Below, piece after piece: positions 1 through 13,600 of a DNA stretch of 64,000 bases; the first letter of the stretch is position 1; each line of letters starts with the position of its first letter. This DNA is from Brachynemurus nebulosus. Its lineage: Eukaryota; Arthropoda; Insecta; Neuroptera; Myrmeleontidae. The notes beneath the pieces were generated by a model. That model had not been told where the DNA came from. It searched no databases and saw only the letters and a list, made by a program, of their open reading frames with translations. Both the position numbers and the translations under genes were made by a program. The DNA lies in contig JAPWDM010000050.1 in assembly GCA_035578155.1 (NCBI GenBank), positions 1,901,035-1,965,034 on the forward strand. The letters are read 5' to 3'.

Positions 1-930
1 CCCTGTCGCAGCATCCTGCATAACATAGCGAATTTCCATTTATAAAAATCCGTTTTTTTTGTGATTTTTCACCCTTTAGAGTGATTTTTCCTCCCCTTTC
101 TAATGCTGGTAAATAAATGTCGCAAAAATTTTTTAACTTGGGAAAATTTTGGCAAAAAACTAATTTTTTTCACGAAAGGTGACCAAAAAAAACATGTTCC
201 AGGCATCCGACATGGCTGACTAACGAACGGTGTGGAACTAAATATAAATATAATATATAAATTTTAGTGAATATTATTTTCGGTTTCTAGGAACCTCAAA
301 ACAAATTTCTATCATAGTTCCGGGAGATTTCTTTTGGAGCTCTAAAAAATAGAAGTTTCTTCGGAATCCTAAAAAAAGGCATAACATACAAACATATACA
401 TATGTATATGACTATACAAGCTATTATCCTGTTATAGAACATACATATTTCTTTAGGTAGTATGTATAAGTACCTACCTACGTTCATATAATTATATAAA
501 CGTAGTAAAAACACTTCTGACTCCAATTTTCATTCATAAAAATTAATTTTTCTCAGAAATCAGTTGACATAGAATAATGGTTCCAAAAACTTTTTTTATG
601 TTGATCTTTTCTCGTCTTTTTATGGTGTAAAACTTTTAAACTTGGGGAAATTTTAGCAGAAAACTTAAAATTTAGTTTTCCCCTACAATGTTTCAAAAAC
701 CTTTTTTATGTGATAAAAATGTCGCAAAAACTCATTAATTTTTACGAAAAATGTTCAAAAAACCATGTTCCTGGCATTGGACGTGTCTAGCTAAAGAACT
801 CATCCAAAATTTTTGCACTTCCAATGTTTTCACCCAATTTCATAAAAGTAGAAGCTTTCGTTCGAATGTTATCGTGCTGGTACATATAATACATTCGTAA
901 ATACATATATATACTATATATATATATATA

Positions 931-980
<50 letters not shown>

Positions 981-1376
981 TTTAGTGAATATTATTTATC
1001 GGGTTCTAGGGACCCTCAAAACAAATTTCTGCCATAATCCCGGCTGAAATTGCGTCATGAGGAAGACTGGGTACTAATAGCTGAATTTCCAGAATTCTTT
1101 GTGGAAATTCGCTAATATAGTGAAATGATGAAATTAGTTTTAATTTTATTTTTCCAGAAAAACTAAAGATGTATTTTTTTCTATTTTTTTTCTTCGCCTA
1201 ATAGATAGATAAGATAAAAGATAATTTCTTTTAAAATTATCTAGAAAAAAGATAACAGATAACGAGAATGTTGTCTTGATAAAATTTCAGATAACATTAT
1301 CTAAATAAGCATTCAGATAACATTGCTCTTAACAGTATAAGTAAAGTCTATTTACATAATTTTTTTTTCTTTTCAG
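1..1376. repeat. Intronic sequence with two copies of a diverged repeat
   Basis: This stretch precedes the first visible LRCH exon. About 110-325 and 620-1044 are diverged direct copies: both carry lines such as catgttcc(a/t)ggcat and, later, cctcaaaacaaatttct. An (AT)n microsatellite at roughly 903-976 sits in the second copy. No coding exon is seen. Confidence 0.6.
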
Positions 1377-1575
1377 ATTTATCAAAAAATCGGCTTGGAG
1401 AATTTCCGAACGAGTTAACTACATTCCTGTTTTTAGGAACGATTACATTTGTACCACAATTGTATTCGTAGCATTATCAGATTCAATAATTAATTTGCAG
1501 TCATTAACACATTTAGATCTTAGTCGTAATCAGTTAACAACGCTTCCAAAAGAAATATGTCAACTTCCATTACAG
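1377..1575 (+). CDS. Lrch: LRCH exon: leucine-rich repeats, with two apparent 1-base insertions
   Basis: The acceptor is tttcag ending at 1376; the donor is CAG|GTTTAT at 1575/1576. Translation gives DLSKNRLGEFPNEL, then in another frame ERLHLYHNCIRSI, then in the third frame SDSIINLQSLTHLDLSRNQL and TTLPKEICQLPLQ. All three pieces are colinear LRR sequence of the LRCH type. The breaks fall at the GG of 1436-1437 and near 1476. The exon is 199 bases; 197 follow the 2 bases that finish the split Asp codon, and removing two bases leaves exactly 65 codons, so two single-base insertions explain everything. Since all other exons are intact, assembly or read errors are likelier than a pseudogene. 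Two internal acceptor-like sites (tttttag at 1436, aatttgcag at 1500) are a weaker alternative explanation. Confidence 0.85.
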
Positions 1576-1589
1576 GTTTATTTTTTTTG

Positions 1590-1637
<48 letters not shown>

Positions 1638-4600
1638 ATATATATGTATGTATTTATATAATTGACAAAAAATAACAAAATATAATTTTCTTACTATATT
1701 TTTTAGGTTTTACTGGTGTCCAACAATCGTCTAATATCATTACCAGACGAATTAGGACGTATGACAGAACTAACAGAACTCGATGCATCATGCAATCAAA
1801 TAACACATTTACCACATCATCTTGGAGGTCTAACGCAGCTGAGAAGTCTAATACTTCGAAGTAACCTCTTACTGTGCCTCTCAATTGAAGTGACGTATTT
1901 ACAGTTAGTTAGACTAGATATTCGACAAAATAGGATAGGAACATTACCCGTTGAACTTAGACTTATGCGAAGTTTAGTTGATTTAGAATTAGCAGATAAT
2001 CCATTAACATCACCCCCAGCTTCGGTAAGAATATCATACCTCTAATATGCTAAGTTTGTACAAATCGTTTTCACTTATAATATTTAAGGAGATTCAAGTG
2101 GCACAACCGCAATTAAAAGTTGGGGATGACAGTTTAAAATTATTATATTAAAAATAATCGTATACGAATAATATAGAGAAAATGTAGCTTATCAGCATTA
2201 ATTTCAGAGACAGAATGCAAATCTCTATACAATGGCGAGAGCATCATATTAATTTTCTGCATTTAAATTCTTTTTCTAGTATTTGATAGAACATTTGGAT
2301 CTCCTTAACATTTTTAATCTATACAGTTCGCACGTCTACACAGTAAACTTCCTCAGGGCCGGCAATATTTTTAAAGAATTAAATATAAAAAAAAGAAAAA
2401 CTTCCAGACATATAAATAAATTCACGAAATAATTCAACATGTGCGAATGTGTTTTTAATAACATAATAAAAATAAATACAATGTCAGTAACAATAAAGGG
2501 ATAAAAAACAAAATTTATAAACACAAAAATTTATGAACAAAAAATAAATTAATCAACGTAGTTTTAATTGGGATTTCAAGAGTTTAATGATTTCGTTTTA
2601 ACCAATTACCCAATGATTTAGGAACCGGATATTCAGGACCCCAATAATTAGAGTTGAATTCCAGAAAAACAATTTGTTTTTCTGGAATTCAACTCTAATT
2701 ATTGGGGTCCTGAATATCCGGTTCCTAAATCATTGGGTAATTGGTTAAAACGAAATCATTAAAAAATAAATTAGTAGTTAAGAGTTATACAGTGGAACCT
2801 CTGTTAACTGGACGGCAATTTAATGCGATTTTTTTTTAAATAAAATACTCCGAAATTCTACACTAAATGAGTTATTTACAGTACTCTATTTCGATTGATA
2901 AAGAACTCAGATTTACCCTTTTTATATTTAAATGGTAATTTTCTCATAAAATGCTGTCCAGTTAACAGAGGTTCCACTGTATTTTACATGCATTATGCTA
3001 TCCATTTATAACGTTTATAAAAATCATACAAGAAATGTTTTTGTTACTGACTAATACCCCTTCGCGTTAGCATTACATACATGTGTGATCACTGATCGTA
3101 ATCGGCCTCCACGGTTAGTCTGGCTATCACACACATGTTGTGTGCTCGGACTATAAAGTGTTAATACAGTTTATTTTAACAAAATAATACATTATAGTGA
3201 ACTGGTCGGGCTAATCGTGTTTACGGAGGAGTAAATTTGCATCCAAGGAAAGCTAGTATATGTAAATTAAAAATCACAAAGTGATCGAAAAAATTATCCG
3301 GATCGGCCGGGAATCGAACCCAGGATCTCCTGGTAACTAGCCAGGTATGCTAACCATTACACCACCGGTCCTTTGCTCGACAGGCGCCCGATACAGACAA
3401 CATTCAATCACTTATGTGTATGTACTCTCTATAATGCGAGAAGCAGTTACAATTTTTCAATTTCAAATATTATCGAGTGCTTGTGAAACACCACTACGTA
3501 TGACAGACTTTTGTCTGCATTTAAACACACGCAGTATGTTTTGGGGGTCCCTGAACAACGTCAGGGGGTCCGTGCAAGGCTTAATATAAAATGAAAACAT
3601 TACGACAAATTTTTATTAATATGGAAGCTAAATAACAATGAACGAATTATTAGCGATTTTTACGTCCTAAGTAAAGTATAAAAGAAAAGTTATTAATTTT
3701 TTATAATTTTAGTTTAAGTTGATTAAAAAAATTATATATCACAGTTATCAATACAGTAAGCCCTTAACATTCATTAAAGATTTCTTTTTTTATTAAAAAC
3801 CGAAAAAGGGATTGTAAGTTTTTCTAACAGATGTGTTTCTAAAGAATATACATATTATTAATGATCAGAGATTAGGCTTATTTAAGATACAAGTATTTGA
3901 AATACAAATACAAGATACAAAATGCGTATTTTCATCTTGTATCTTTGTATCTTGTAATGTATCATTATGGGTTATCGTACAGAAGCTGTTGATTACTTTT
4001 CCGTCTTCCTATTTGGTAAAACGTGGATTCAGTGCCGTTATAAGCCTCATCACAAAAAAAAAAAAAAAAACCGACCAGAAATTAGTACTCGTGGGGATTT
4101 GCTGTTGCTACTCACAAACATTGAGCCGGACATAAATACACTCATAACATCCCATCAGGTTTATCCAAGTCATGTTTTTTTTTTTGGTATTTTGAAAAAA
4201 AGATAATTTCAATAAATTCTTCTTCAACAAAATGTTTTATTTATATTTTATTTTTACGCCACCATTTACCATTCAAAACATCCAAGTTAAATTTTTTTTT
4301 TTTTATTATGCATTTATATATGTATATGTAGTTTTTCACCCAGGGTCCGTGAGCAAGTTTTGACTATGAAAAGGGGTCTGTGGGCCAAAAGAGTTTGGGA
4401 ACCACTGCTCTACATTCTCGTTTCGTCCAACCTCGGCGAGAATGTGAAGACTCCTTATTGTTGACATCGATGTTGAAAACTAGCGCGAAAATTTAAAAAA
4501 GTTATATTTAACTTCTTCGCTATTGATTTTTTAAAATTTTTTTACGTCAGTGAGTCTTAACAAATTTGATAAATGCGCGTTATAACTTTTCAAGGGCACG

Positions 4601-7600
4601 CATTATGTACTTTAACAAACCACGCATTCACTGCTATGATGACGCGATGTTTTTTTTTAAAGATTTTGTACTTCACATATAAAAGTTTTCCTAATTTTTC
4701 TAAAATTTATTAAAGATATGCATGTTATAATTAATTTATTCAATGATTATGATAATGTGAAAGATTACAGCTGTTTGACTTATAGAGACGACATAATACT
4801 GAAATTTTAATATATTGAATCGAAAACTAAAGAATGCGTTTCGAATAATTTAATAAAAGATTTATTAAACAATTTATTTTGTGGAAAATATTTTAATTTT
4901 TATTATTTTTTGAAATCTTATTCGAAAAATTACTAACAAATCTTAGAAAATTTACAAATGTGCCTAATGGGGAAATAACTACATATCTATAGGAATATTT
5001 GTGACTGAGAAATTTCACATTCTGTAAAGTCACACATGTCCACTGGCTCATAATAGTTCATAAATTAATTATTTGAAACACATGTTTTATGATACAATTG
5101 ATGTATTTATCTATTTTTTAGTCGAATTTTCTCCGAAAAATTAGACTTATACAGTCTATACGATAAGAGCTGCGAGAGGCGAGACCAGGGGCGCTATCCG
5201 TTTTCGGACCCGTAGAACACGATTATGTAAAAAAAAAAGATGTCTGATATATATATATATATATATATATTTTCCCGCAACCTTTTAATATGTGTAGGGC
5301 CCCCCTATGGAAGTTAAGAGATGAAATTTGGTAAATGGGGCTTATTCCGATGCACAACAATACTATCAAAGTGGGGTCAAATTTTGGGCAAATTTTTTTT
5401 CGGACCCGACCTTTAAGGGGGTCGTGGGGGGCTGAAAAGCAATAAAACTTTTTCAAACTGGTTTTAAATAATGTTTCGGTCAATTATCTACAACATATCC
5501 AAAATTCAGCTTCCTAGGATGATATGGTGGGAGTAGAGGGGGGAAAAACGATTTTCGCTGGATCTAACAGGCCCCCAGCCCCCCAGAATTAACGTAGAGG
5601 GTTGAAATTTGGTGTGTTGATAAAGTTCGTACCTAGGTTGTGCTTTTTGGAGGTTTTAATATTTTACCCCCACCCCCCTCATTTTTAAGCTACAATTTCA
5701 TGCATTTTCGACGTTTTCGAAGTTTGTACCACTCGCACAGGTCACCCGAATAAACCTAGAGGGCTGAAATTTTGTATTCGGATTGAGTTAGTATCAAGGG
5801 GGTGCCTTTTGGGGGTCTCGACTTTTAACCCCTACCCCCACCATTTTTATACCCAAAAGAATATGATTTTTCTTGTTTTTTAACAGTTTCGTTCGGGTCA
5901 AAATCTCCCCAAATAAACCTAGAGGGCTGAAATTTGGTGTACAGGTTAAGCTAATAGCCAGACACTGTTTTTTGGAGGTTTCAACTTTTAACCCTTACCC
6001 CCACGATTTTGACGCCAATATTTCCTTAATTTTTTTGCTTGTTTTCTAACACGTCTAGAGACTCCATAAGGAAACCTAGAGGGCTGAAATTTTGTACATG
6101 TATTCAGTTAGTATCCAGCTAGTACCTTGTAGGGAGTCCGCATCACTTTTCCCCCCACTTCTCCCATTTTTACATCGGAATTGAATGCTATTGTTAAATG
6201 TGTTTTAAAAGCATTATGTTTATTCTAAATACAAGTAGGCGAATAGTAATTTTAAAAAATTTAAAAAAAAGTGAATACAATTTTTTAACAAATGAAATAC
6301 ATACATATTAAGTAATTTGCAAATGTTATTAAAGTCAATGTTTATTTATTTATTTAATTATTATTTAGGAATTTTGGATTTTTATTATTTATAAAATAGA
6401 AATTTTGGATTTTTTTGGAAAGAAAAAATATCTTCATAAAAGCCTTCCAGTTTACTATTTAAGTTCCTTTTTTAATATTTAAAAGTAAAACACAAAGGCA
6501 ATTGGCGGATAAGCATGGATAGAAATGCCCTTGTACGAATTGTGTTGGCTTTTTCCCTGTTAACTTCTATCGGCACAAAATTGAAATTTACTGAGATTCA
6601 GCCCTTAAAAACTTAAAATCTTTTTATAAAGCCCCGATCAACCGGACACTCATTATCAGTTTTGAAACCACCAAAATTACAAATCGCTTGTGGACTTTCA
6701 ATTATATTTCGCTTGTAGACACTCAATACCGAAGAAATAATTTTTTATTTTTTATTTTTTTTATTTTTTATTTTTTTTTTTGAAAGAAAAAATATCTTTA
6801 TAAAGGCCTTCCAGTTTACTATTTAAGGTCCTTTTTTAATATTTAAAACTAAAACATAAAGGCAATTAGCGGATAAACATGGGCAGGAATGCCCTCGTAC
6901 GAATTGTGTTGGTTTTTGTTCTGCTACCTGTTTTCGGCACAAAATTGAAATTTACTGAGATACAGCCCTTAAATACTTAAAACCTTTTTTTAAAGCCTCG
7001 ATCAGCCGAACACTCATGACCAGTTTTGAAACCAACAAAATGACAATTCGGTTGTAGACTTTCAATTACATTTCGCTTGTAAACATTCAATACCGAAGAT
7101 GAAGGGGAAAATTCGACTACCGTGATGGGGCCCCGCTGCTCACGGCGTTTTTTAATTTTTATAATGAAACTATGCTTTGATAAAAAGATTAAAAAAATTA
7201 ATAAATATTTACGTTACGAAATTTTTCCAAATCCAATTTTTTTAAATATTTTATTCGCTTTTGTAGTATTGATATGTAAAAAAATGTTTTTTGCAAATAA
7301 ACACTAAAACTCTCCGTAAAAAGTCCATCCGTCAAAACGACGTCGATGTATGATTAACGTTTCTCGTAGACCAACGTATGATTCTAGGATTAAAGGAGTT
7401 AATTTTATTTTTAATTATTTTTTTTCCAAATTCAATTGATTATTATAAAAGAAATTCGTAAAGTACATAAAATAAAAGTAACTCTCCCACCCAAAAAGTA
7501 AAATTTGATTTTGACGCTGATAATATTAATATAATTTGGGTATTTTAATTTCTTACCACTAGATAGCGTAATGTTAACAATTATTAACTGTGTTGGTAAT

Positions 7601-10600
7601 ATTACGTTTTTTTCTCTTTAGCTTTGTAAGCGAGGACGTGTCCATATTTTTAAATATTTGGAATTGGAAGCGGCACAGCGCAACAAAATTCGTGCTACAA
7701 ATAACACGGAAGTTCGAAGATCATCAAGTAGACGTTCTGGACAATGTAATGGATCTCAAGCGCAGACACGAGCAGTTTCACATTTACAAGAAGGTCTTAG
7801 ACAGAAAAGACATAACGTTGATAGTGGTTACAGTACAAGCGATGGATTCGATAAACGATGGTCTCAAGAAATACAGGGTGGTACAGAAGAAATGATTCGA
7901 AAATCGTGGGCCAGACACCAGTCGTCACCATTAACAATTTGTACGGCGGAAATGTCTCATATACATTCGGGTGTATCGACACCGTCTACTATATCACCAG
8001 GGGAATCTGGTAGCCTTGAAGATGATCTCGATAAAATTGGAGGAGCGACAAATCGAGTACCGCCAAATGGAACTGTTCAGTGGTACATAGTTGTTTTGTT
8101 CTTTTGATAGTAATGAACATTGGGTCTTAGCATTTTGCATGTTCTAACTATAAATACCTTTTATTTGCTTTTTTTATTTTATTTTATTTTTTTTTTTATA
8201 AATAACTTTTTATTTTGAATATAGTGACTAAAAATGATAATTTTGAAATAACAATCTAACCAACGCACGCTTTATGTGCATTTACAGTTCTCAATCTACT
8301 TCAAATGATGTGATAACTAACGGAAATGGAATTGAAGAAAAAAGTAGGCAACCTTTGAATCATATTCAAACATACAGGTAAGTGCTCCTTTTTTTTATAA
8401 TTTAGTTAAAGAACACCTGTAGATAACTAATCGTATTTCATATGGGATAATATACGCTATTGGAAAAAACATGGGTCGTAGCTTTATACTTTGTAAAACA
8501 AGTTGTGTAAGAATCAGATTATATAGACTATTTTATAGGAGTCACTTAATAAATACCATAAACGAGGTACAGTGGCCATCCAATGGTACGTACTCCGATT
8601 TTACGTAGTGACGTCAGCGATTTAGTGGGGTTCTCTTCTCACAGATATGCTGTTGTTTGTCTGTGTTGGTGAAAATTTATGTACCAAGCCAGAGTCAGGG
8701 CCGTAGGTAATATTAGCTTTGTTCCAACAAACAATTTTTGTACGGTACATGTACTGGTATGTACCATGCTTGGATTAGTTCATGAATGACATTTGTGCGC
8801 ATGTTTTAAAATGTACTAGTACGTGAACTGATTACTGAAACGGTTTTTTGTATGACAAACTCAAAAAGAAGGCGCGTAAAGTTAATAAAAGTAAAAACTC
8901 GTAATTATATAAAACACGTATAAATATAAAAAAAAAATTATACTAAAAAAGAAAAATACCATAAATTAACGAAATTAAACAAAAAAAATTAATTTATAAA
9001 CCAAAAATGACAGCAGGTAATAATATAAAAAATAATTTTAAATCATTGTTAATCCCGTTGTATTCATATGGGTACTGAGTATTTATTTGTAAACGATTAT
9101 TTTTTAGAATTAAATGAATTTCTTATATTACAAAATGAACAGAATATATCTATTGAAGCTCAAGAAGCAAATCAGTCCAGTTTATATGAAAGAAATGACT
9201 TCAAATGTATTCGTCATATTGGGGTACTATTTATAAATAAAAAATAATATGTGTCTTTAAATAGTTTCATAATGAATAAAGATATTGAATAAATTATTAC
9301 CTAAATAATTTACATTTTTTTTTTACTGATGTGTTCATTAAAAATTCTAAATCTTCATCTTCACTAGATTCAGAAACGAAAAAATCATCATTATCTAACT
9401 CGTTCATAATGATTTCAAAAGAAAGCAGTTAAAAATATTTCAAAACAACAGTCTTTATTTTATAATTAACAGTCTTATCTTATTTTATTAAAAAAAAAGA
9501 AAAAAAAACGGTAAATCAATCAGTTTTCAAAAAATTCTGTAAAATTATCTATTGCGCAGGTGTAACAAGTAGTTCACATTTCGATACATGCTCTTGACTG
9601 CCGACTAATTTGACCATACATGAATCAGTTCATGTACTAATCAGCATTTATGTTGGAACATAAACCGGAAGTTAAAATGGTACATAAATATGTACTATAA
9701 CTTGTTGGAACGCTAACTTCATTATGCGCATGCTATAACCGTACAATGTACGATATTTTCGTTTGTTGGAACAAAGCTATTGTCTGAGGGTCTCGTAACC
9801 TTTAAAAATTTTAAAATTTCACTGCAGATATATATGCACACATTCTGTATACGTAGTGCAAAATGCAGAACAAGTAACGCAAAATGAGTAACGTAAAATT
9901 CTAGAATATTCTAATCGTCAACTAGCAGAGATATCAAACAACAGACTTCACCGTTGTATTGGTCATTAAAAATGAGATCAAACAGTGTAGTTTGACAAAA
10001 ATTCTAGAATGTTCTATTTGTCAACTAACAAAGATATTGAAAAAACAATTGTACCATTTAACTGTCCATTGAAAAAGAGGTCAAATTACACATTTTGACA
10101 AATGTTCTGGAATATTGTATTCGTCAGCTAGCAAAGATATTCAAAAACAGACGTCGCCATTGAATTGGCTACCAAAAAAGAGACCAAATAACACATTCTG
10201 AGAAATGTTCTAGAATATTCTATTTGTCAATTAACAAAGATATTGGAAAATTTACCGCACCACTTAATTGTCTAACCGAAATTAAATTAATGTAAACCAA
10301 ATGTCCGATTTTGACAAACAATTTTTGCTATAATTTGACGAATAGAATATTCTAGAACATTCATTAAAATGTGCTATTCCGTCTTATTCGATGACCAATT
10401 AAATGATGCAATCGATTTTTCGATATCTTTGTTAGTTGACGAATAGAACATTCTAGAATTCTTGGCAAAATGCGCTGCTCAATCTAATTTTTAGTGCCCA
10501 ATTCAATAGTGAAGTTTGTTTTTGGTATTTTTGCTAGTTCACTAAAGAAATATTAAAAAAAAACACAATTTCACCTCATTGATGAAAATTATCATAATCG

Positions 10601-13600
10601 ACATATCTAGCTACAAAATGTTACGTCATATTCAAAAAATGGCGCGTTTTCACTAATTTGAATATTTGTTGAAAAATGGCGAATTTCAAAATAAAATTTC
10701 CAAATAGTTATCATTTTTTTTTTTGTTTCGTCATTAAAATTGGACATATGTAATGATAATGCATAGAATTATTTAACATTTGACACAAATTTTAAATACA
10801 GTCAAGTACCGTATTGGTGATAGTCCCCTTAATTGGTCAGCAACAGTAAATTTTTTAAGAAATTTTGAAAAATTGCAAGGTCATTCAAAAATTTCGACAC
10901 CTTATATAAGGAGAAAAACAAAAAAACGTAACAGTAATCGATGGAGTTTTAAACGTTAATAACCTAACCTAACCTAACCTATTATTACACGAGAGGTTTG
11001 TATTTTTTCGAATAAATTTGAGTTTGTCTAACGAAAATTTGTTGGCTAGCAATTTAACAAGAAGAACTGCAATTAACAAAAACGCGACAGCGAAGCTGAA
11101 GCGTTTTTGGGTTGAGAGTTCTTCGAGTTAAATTGCTTTAGGTAAGAAATTTGAGTTGTAGAAAACACAAATTTATTCAGAACAAATATAAATCTCAAGT
11201 GTAATACGGTAAGACAATTTAACGAATAAAATAAATTAATATAATTCATACTATTATTATTATTTAATACATTGTTACCATGGTTCTCAAATAATTTAAA
11301 TTTACCAGTACGAATTTTTGTTTCATTTTTATCGTGTTTACCTACAATGAAATAACCAGTGAAATGTTTTGTACGATTTTTTTCGCTGTAAAAATTAGTC
11401 GTAACTTTTTTTCCATGGTAAAAGTGAAAAAACTACAATATTCTTATGGCACTTGATACACATGAGTTAAATTGTCAGTAAAAATAAATAATTGATCAGA
11501 TCCACATAATTTAAGGGTAGACGGGAAAAAGTTAATTCGCTTTAAAAGGAGCATATTTTTGAAGACATATTTGGGCAAAAACTGCCCAAATTAAAGTAAA
11601 ATTAAAAATATATATTTTTTAAATTAAATACTTTGATCAAGTTATTTTACTCCCGCATGCGCTATATTATAAAGCAATCTTTTTGATTTATTTTTTTAAT
11701 TCTGTGGAACTGACCAATTATTTATTTGTTTAATGTTTAACTTTTTAGATGGGGTGCTAGTAGCATCATAGAGCCCATTTTATTTGAGAAGTTTTTTTAC
11801 TAGTTGAGTTGTTATTCGTTAATATATTTGTTCTTTATAAAGCTGGAAACTAACCATTAAGAATACCGTACTTGACTGTATTTAAAATTTGTGTCAAATG
11901 TTAAATAATTCTATGCATTATCATTACATATGTCCAATTTTAATGATGAAACTTAAAAAAATTTGATAACTATTTAGAAATTTTATTTTGAAAATCGCCA
12001 TTTTTCAACAAATATTCAAATTAGTGAAAACGCGCCATTTCTTGAATATGACGTAACATTTTGTAGCTAGATATGTCGATTTTGATAATTTTCATCGATG
12101 AGGTGAAATTGTGTTTTCATTTGAATATTTCTATTAGCTTATATATACAATAATAATAATCGGCCAGAATTCTAATAAATACTTGCTTTTACTTTGACAT
12201 TTTATGAATATAATCAAAGTTTTGAGGTTATAAATATTGACATTGACGTTTAGTTGCTTCAAACTGTGACGTCACTATAGTGAGGCGTTTTTCCCGCCTT
12301 TTTCTCATTTAAAATTGTAGGGTTATTTTTTTTGATGATTTTTTACAGAATTTGTCGAAAATAAAAAAATCACTTAACTGATATGGAAAAACAATGCCTT
12401 TAGAATATTTTTTTAACTTCAGTCAAGTACCCTATTAGATGAAGGTAGTGGTTTAGTTGTAACCAAAAATTCTAATAACGTATATTATTAACCCAAAACC
12501 CATACACCTTGCTACTTACTTGCAAGTATTTCTTGAAAACAATTTGCACCACAGGGAATATAAAGAAGCATTACGTCAACAACGAAACCAAGATGTACCT
12601 GTATATCGAACCCGTGACCACAGTTCCTCCTCCGCGGATAACAATCACACAAAAACAGAACCAAATACCCCAACACACCAAATCACATCTCATACTGGAC
12701 TGGCCTCGTCAAAGTCAGACCCTACTCCTTTACATTCAGCTTTAAGTAGTCATCCAAAGCAAATATTCGATGATACCAGTACCGCGACCACACCATCAAA
12801 AAGACCCATTCAAAAAGTACCGCCAGTAACACGAGTATGCACCAGTCACACAAATACCGTATCTGCGCAAATCAACGGAGCAATCGAATCCCAACATAAT
12901 GGACTAAATGTGCAATCTCCAAAATACAGTAGCAATAAACAAGAGATCTATGTGAAACCGACGTCGCCTGTGAAAAGTTCTAGTGGCGTTTTGTCTCACG
13001 ATCACGTTCCTAGTCCCGGCAAACTCAAATCAGCAAGTCCAAAGTTAGTTACTACACAAGTTGGTTATGTTAATGGTCCATCGAATGGTCCGACCAAAAG
13101 TCCATGCAATAAAGGCGGTAGAACGTTAACGTGGAATCATGATATTCCGCCGGAAAAGTTGAGCTTCACCATGCGAAGGGAATTTGATAAAGCAAGAGAA
13201 GAATCTGATTTAATTGAGCAATTGCGAACGGTAAGTTTTATTTCTAGTTAATATTTAAAATTCAAAAAAAATAATTTATTTTTATTATTAGATTATTGAA
13301 ACGAGATTAAAAATGGAATTACCTGAAGATTTAGCACCAGCTCTTACGGATGGAGTGGTTCTTTGTCATTTAGCTAACCATGTTAAACCAAGATCTGTTG
13401 CCAGTATTCATGTGCCTTCACCTGCAGTTGTAAGTTTTAGTTTCTTAATACAGCCCAGCTACGAAGATAGCATGTTCGATCATAGCATGTGGTACATAAA
13501 TCAAAACATAAACAAAGTTTATATGTATAATTGTATATGTGTTTTCGTGTGATAGATATTTCATGAGCGGTTTACAGACCTTTTTGTCTGAAATTTTTTT

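Larger units (their letters stand above)
6418..7100 (+). repeat. Tandem duplication of a 320-base unit
   Basis: Unit 1 is about 6418-6736 and unit 2 about 6780-7100, separated by a T-rich spacer. Shared lines include ccttccagtttactattta, ggcaaaattgaaatttact-like sequence and actcaataccgaagaa. The copies differ at roughly one base in eight. Each holds a short ORF, entered separately. Confidence 0.85.
10799..11878. mobile_element. TA-flanked element with CAGTCAAGTACCGTATT ends
   Basis: The left end CAGTCAAGTACCGTATT and its complement at the right are flanked by TA at 10797-10798 and 11879-11880. Probably a non-autonomous Tc1/mariner relative. It contains the smaller element 10981-11208. A related end, cagtcaagtaccctatta, lies alone near 12420. 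Confidence 0.8.
10560..12115. mobile_element. Foldback element split by a younger insertion
   Basis: Inverted arms at about 10560-10796 and 11881-12115 match along their whole length (for example tttcacctcattgatgaaaa against its complement, and gacatatgtaatgataatgc). The centre is occupied by the TA-flanked element 10799-11878, which inserted near the symmetry point. No ORF. Confidence 0.8.

Noticed and set aside
1377..2024. LRCH as a pseudogene
   Set aside because: Only one exon has frame problems, while all other exons, splice sites and phases are intact.
12509..12745. 78-codon plus-strand ORF
   Set aside because: It is an out-of-frame shadow of the LRCH linker exon at 12555-13230.
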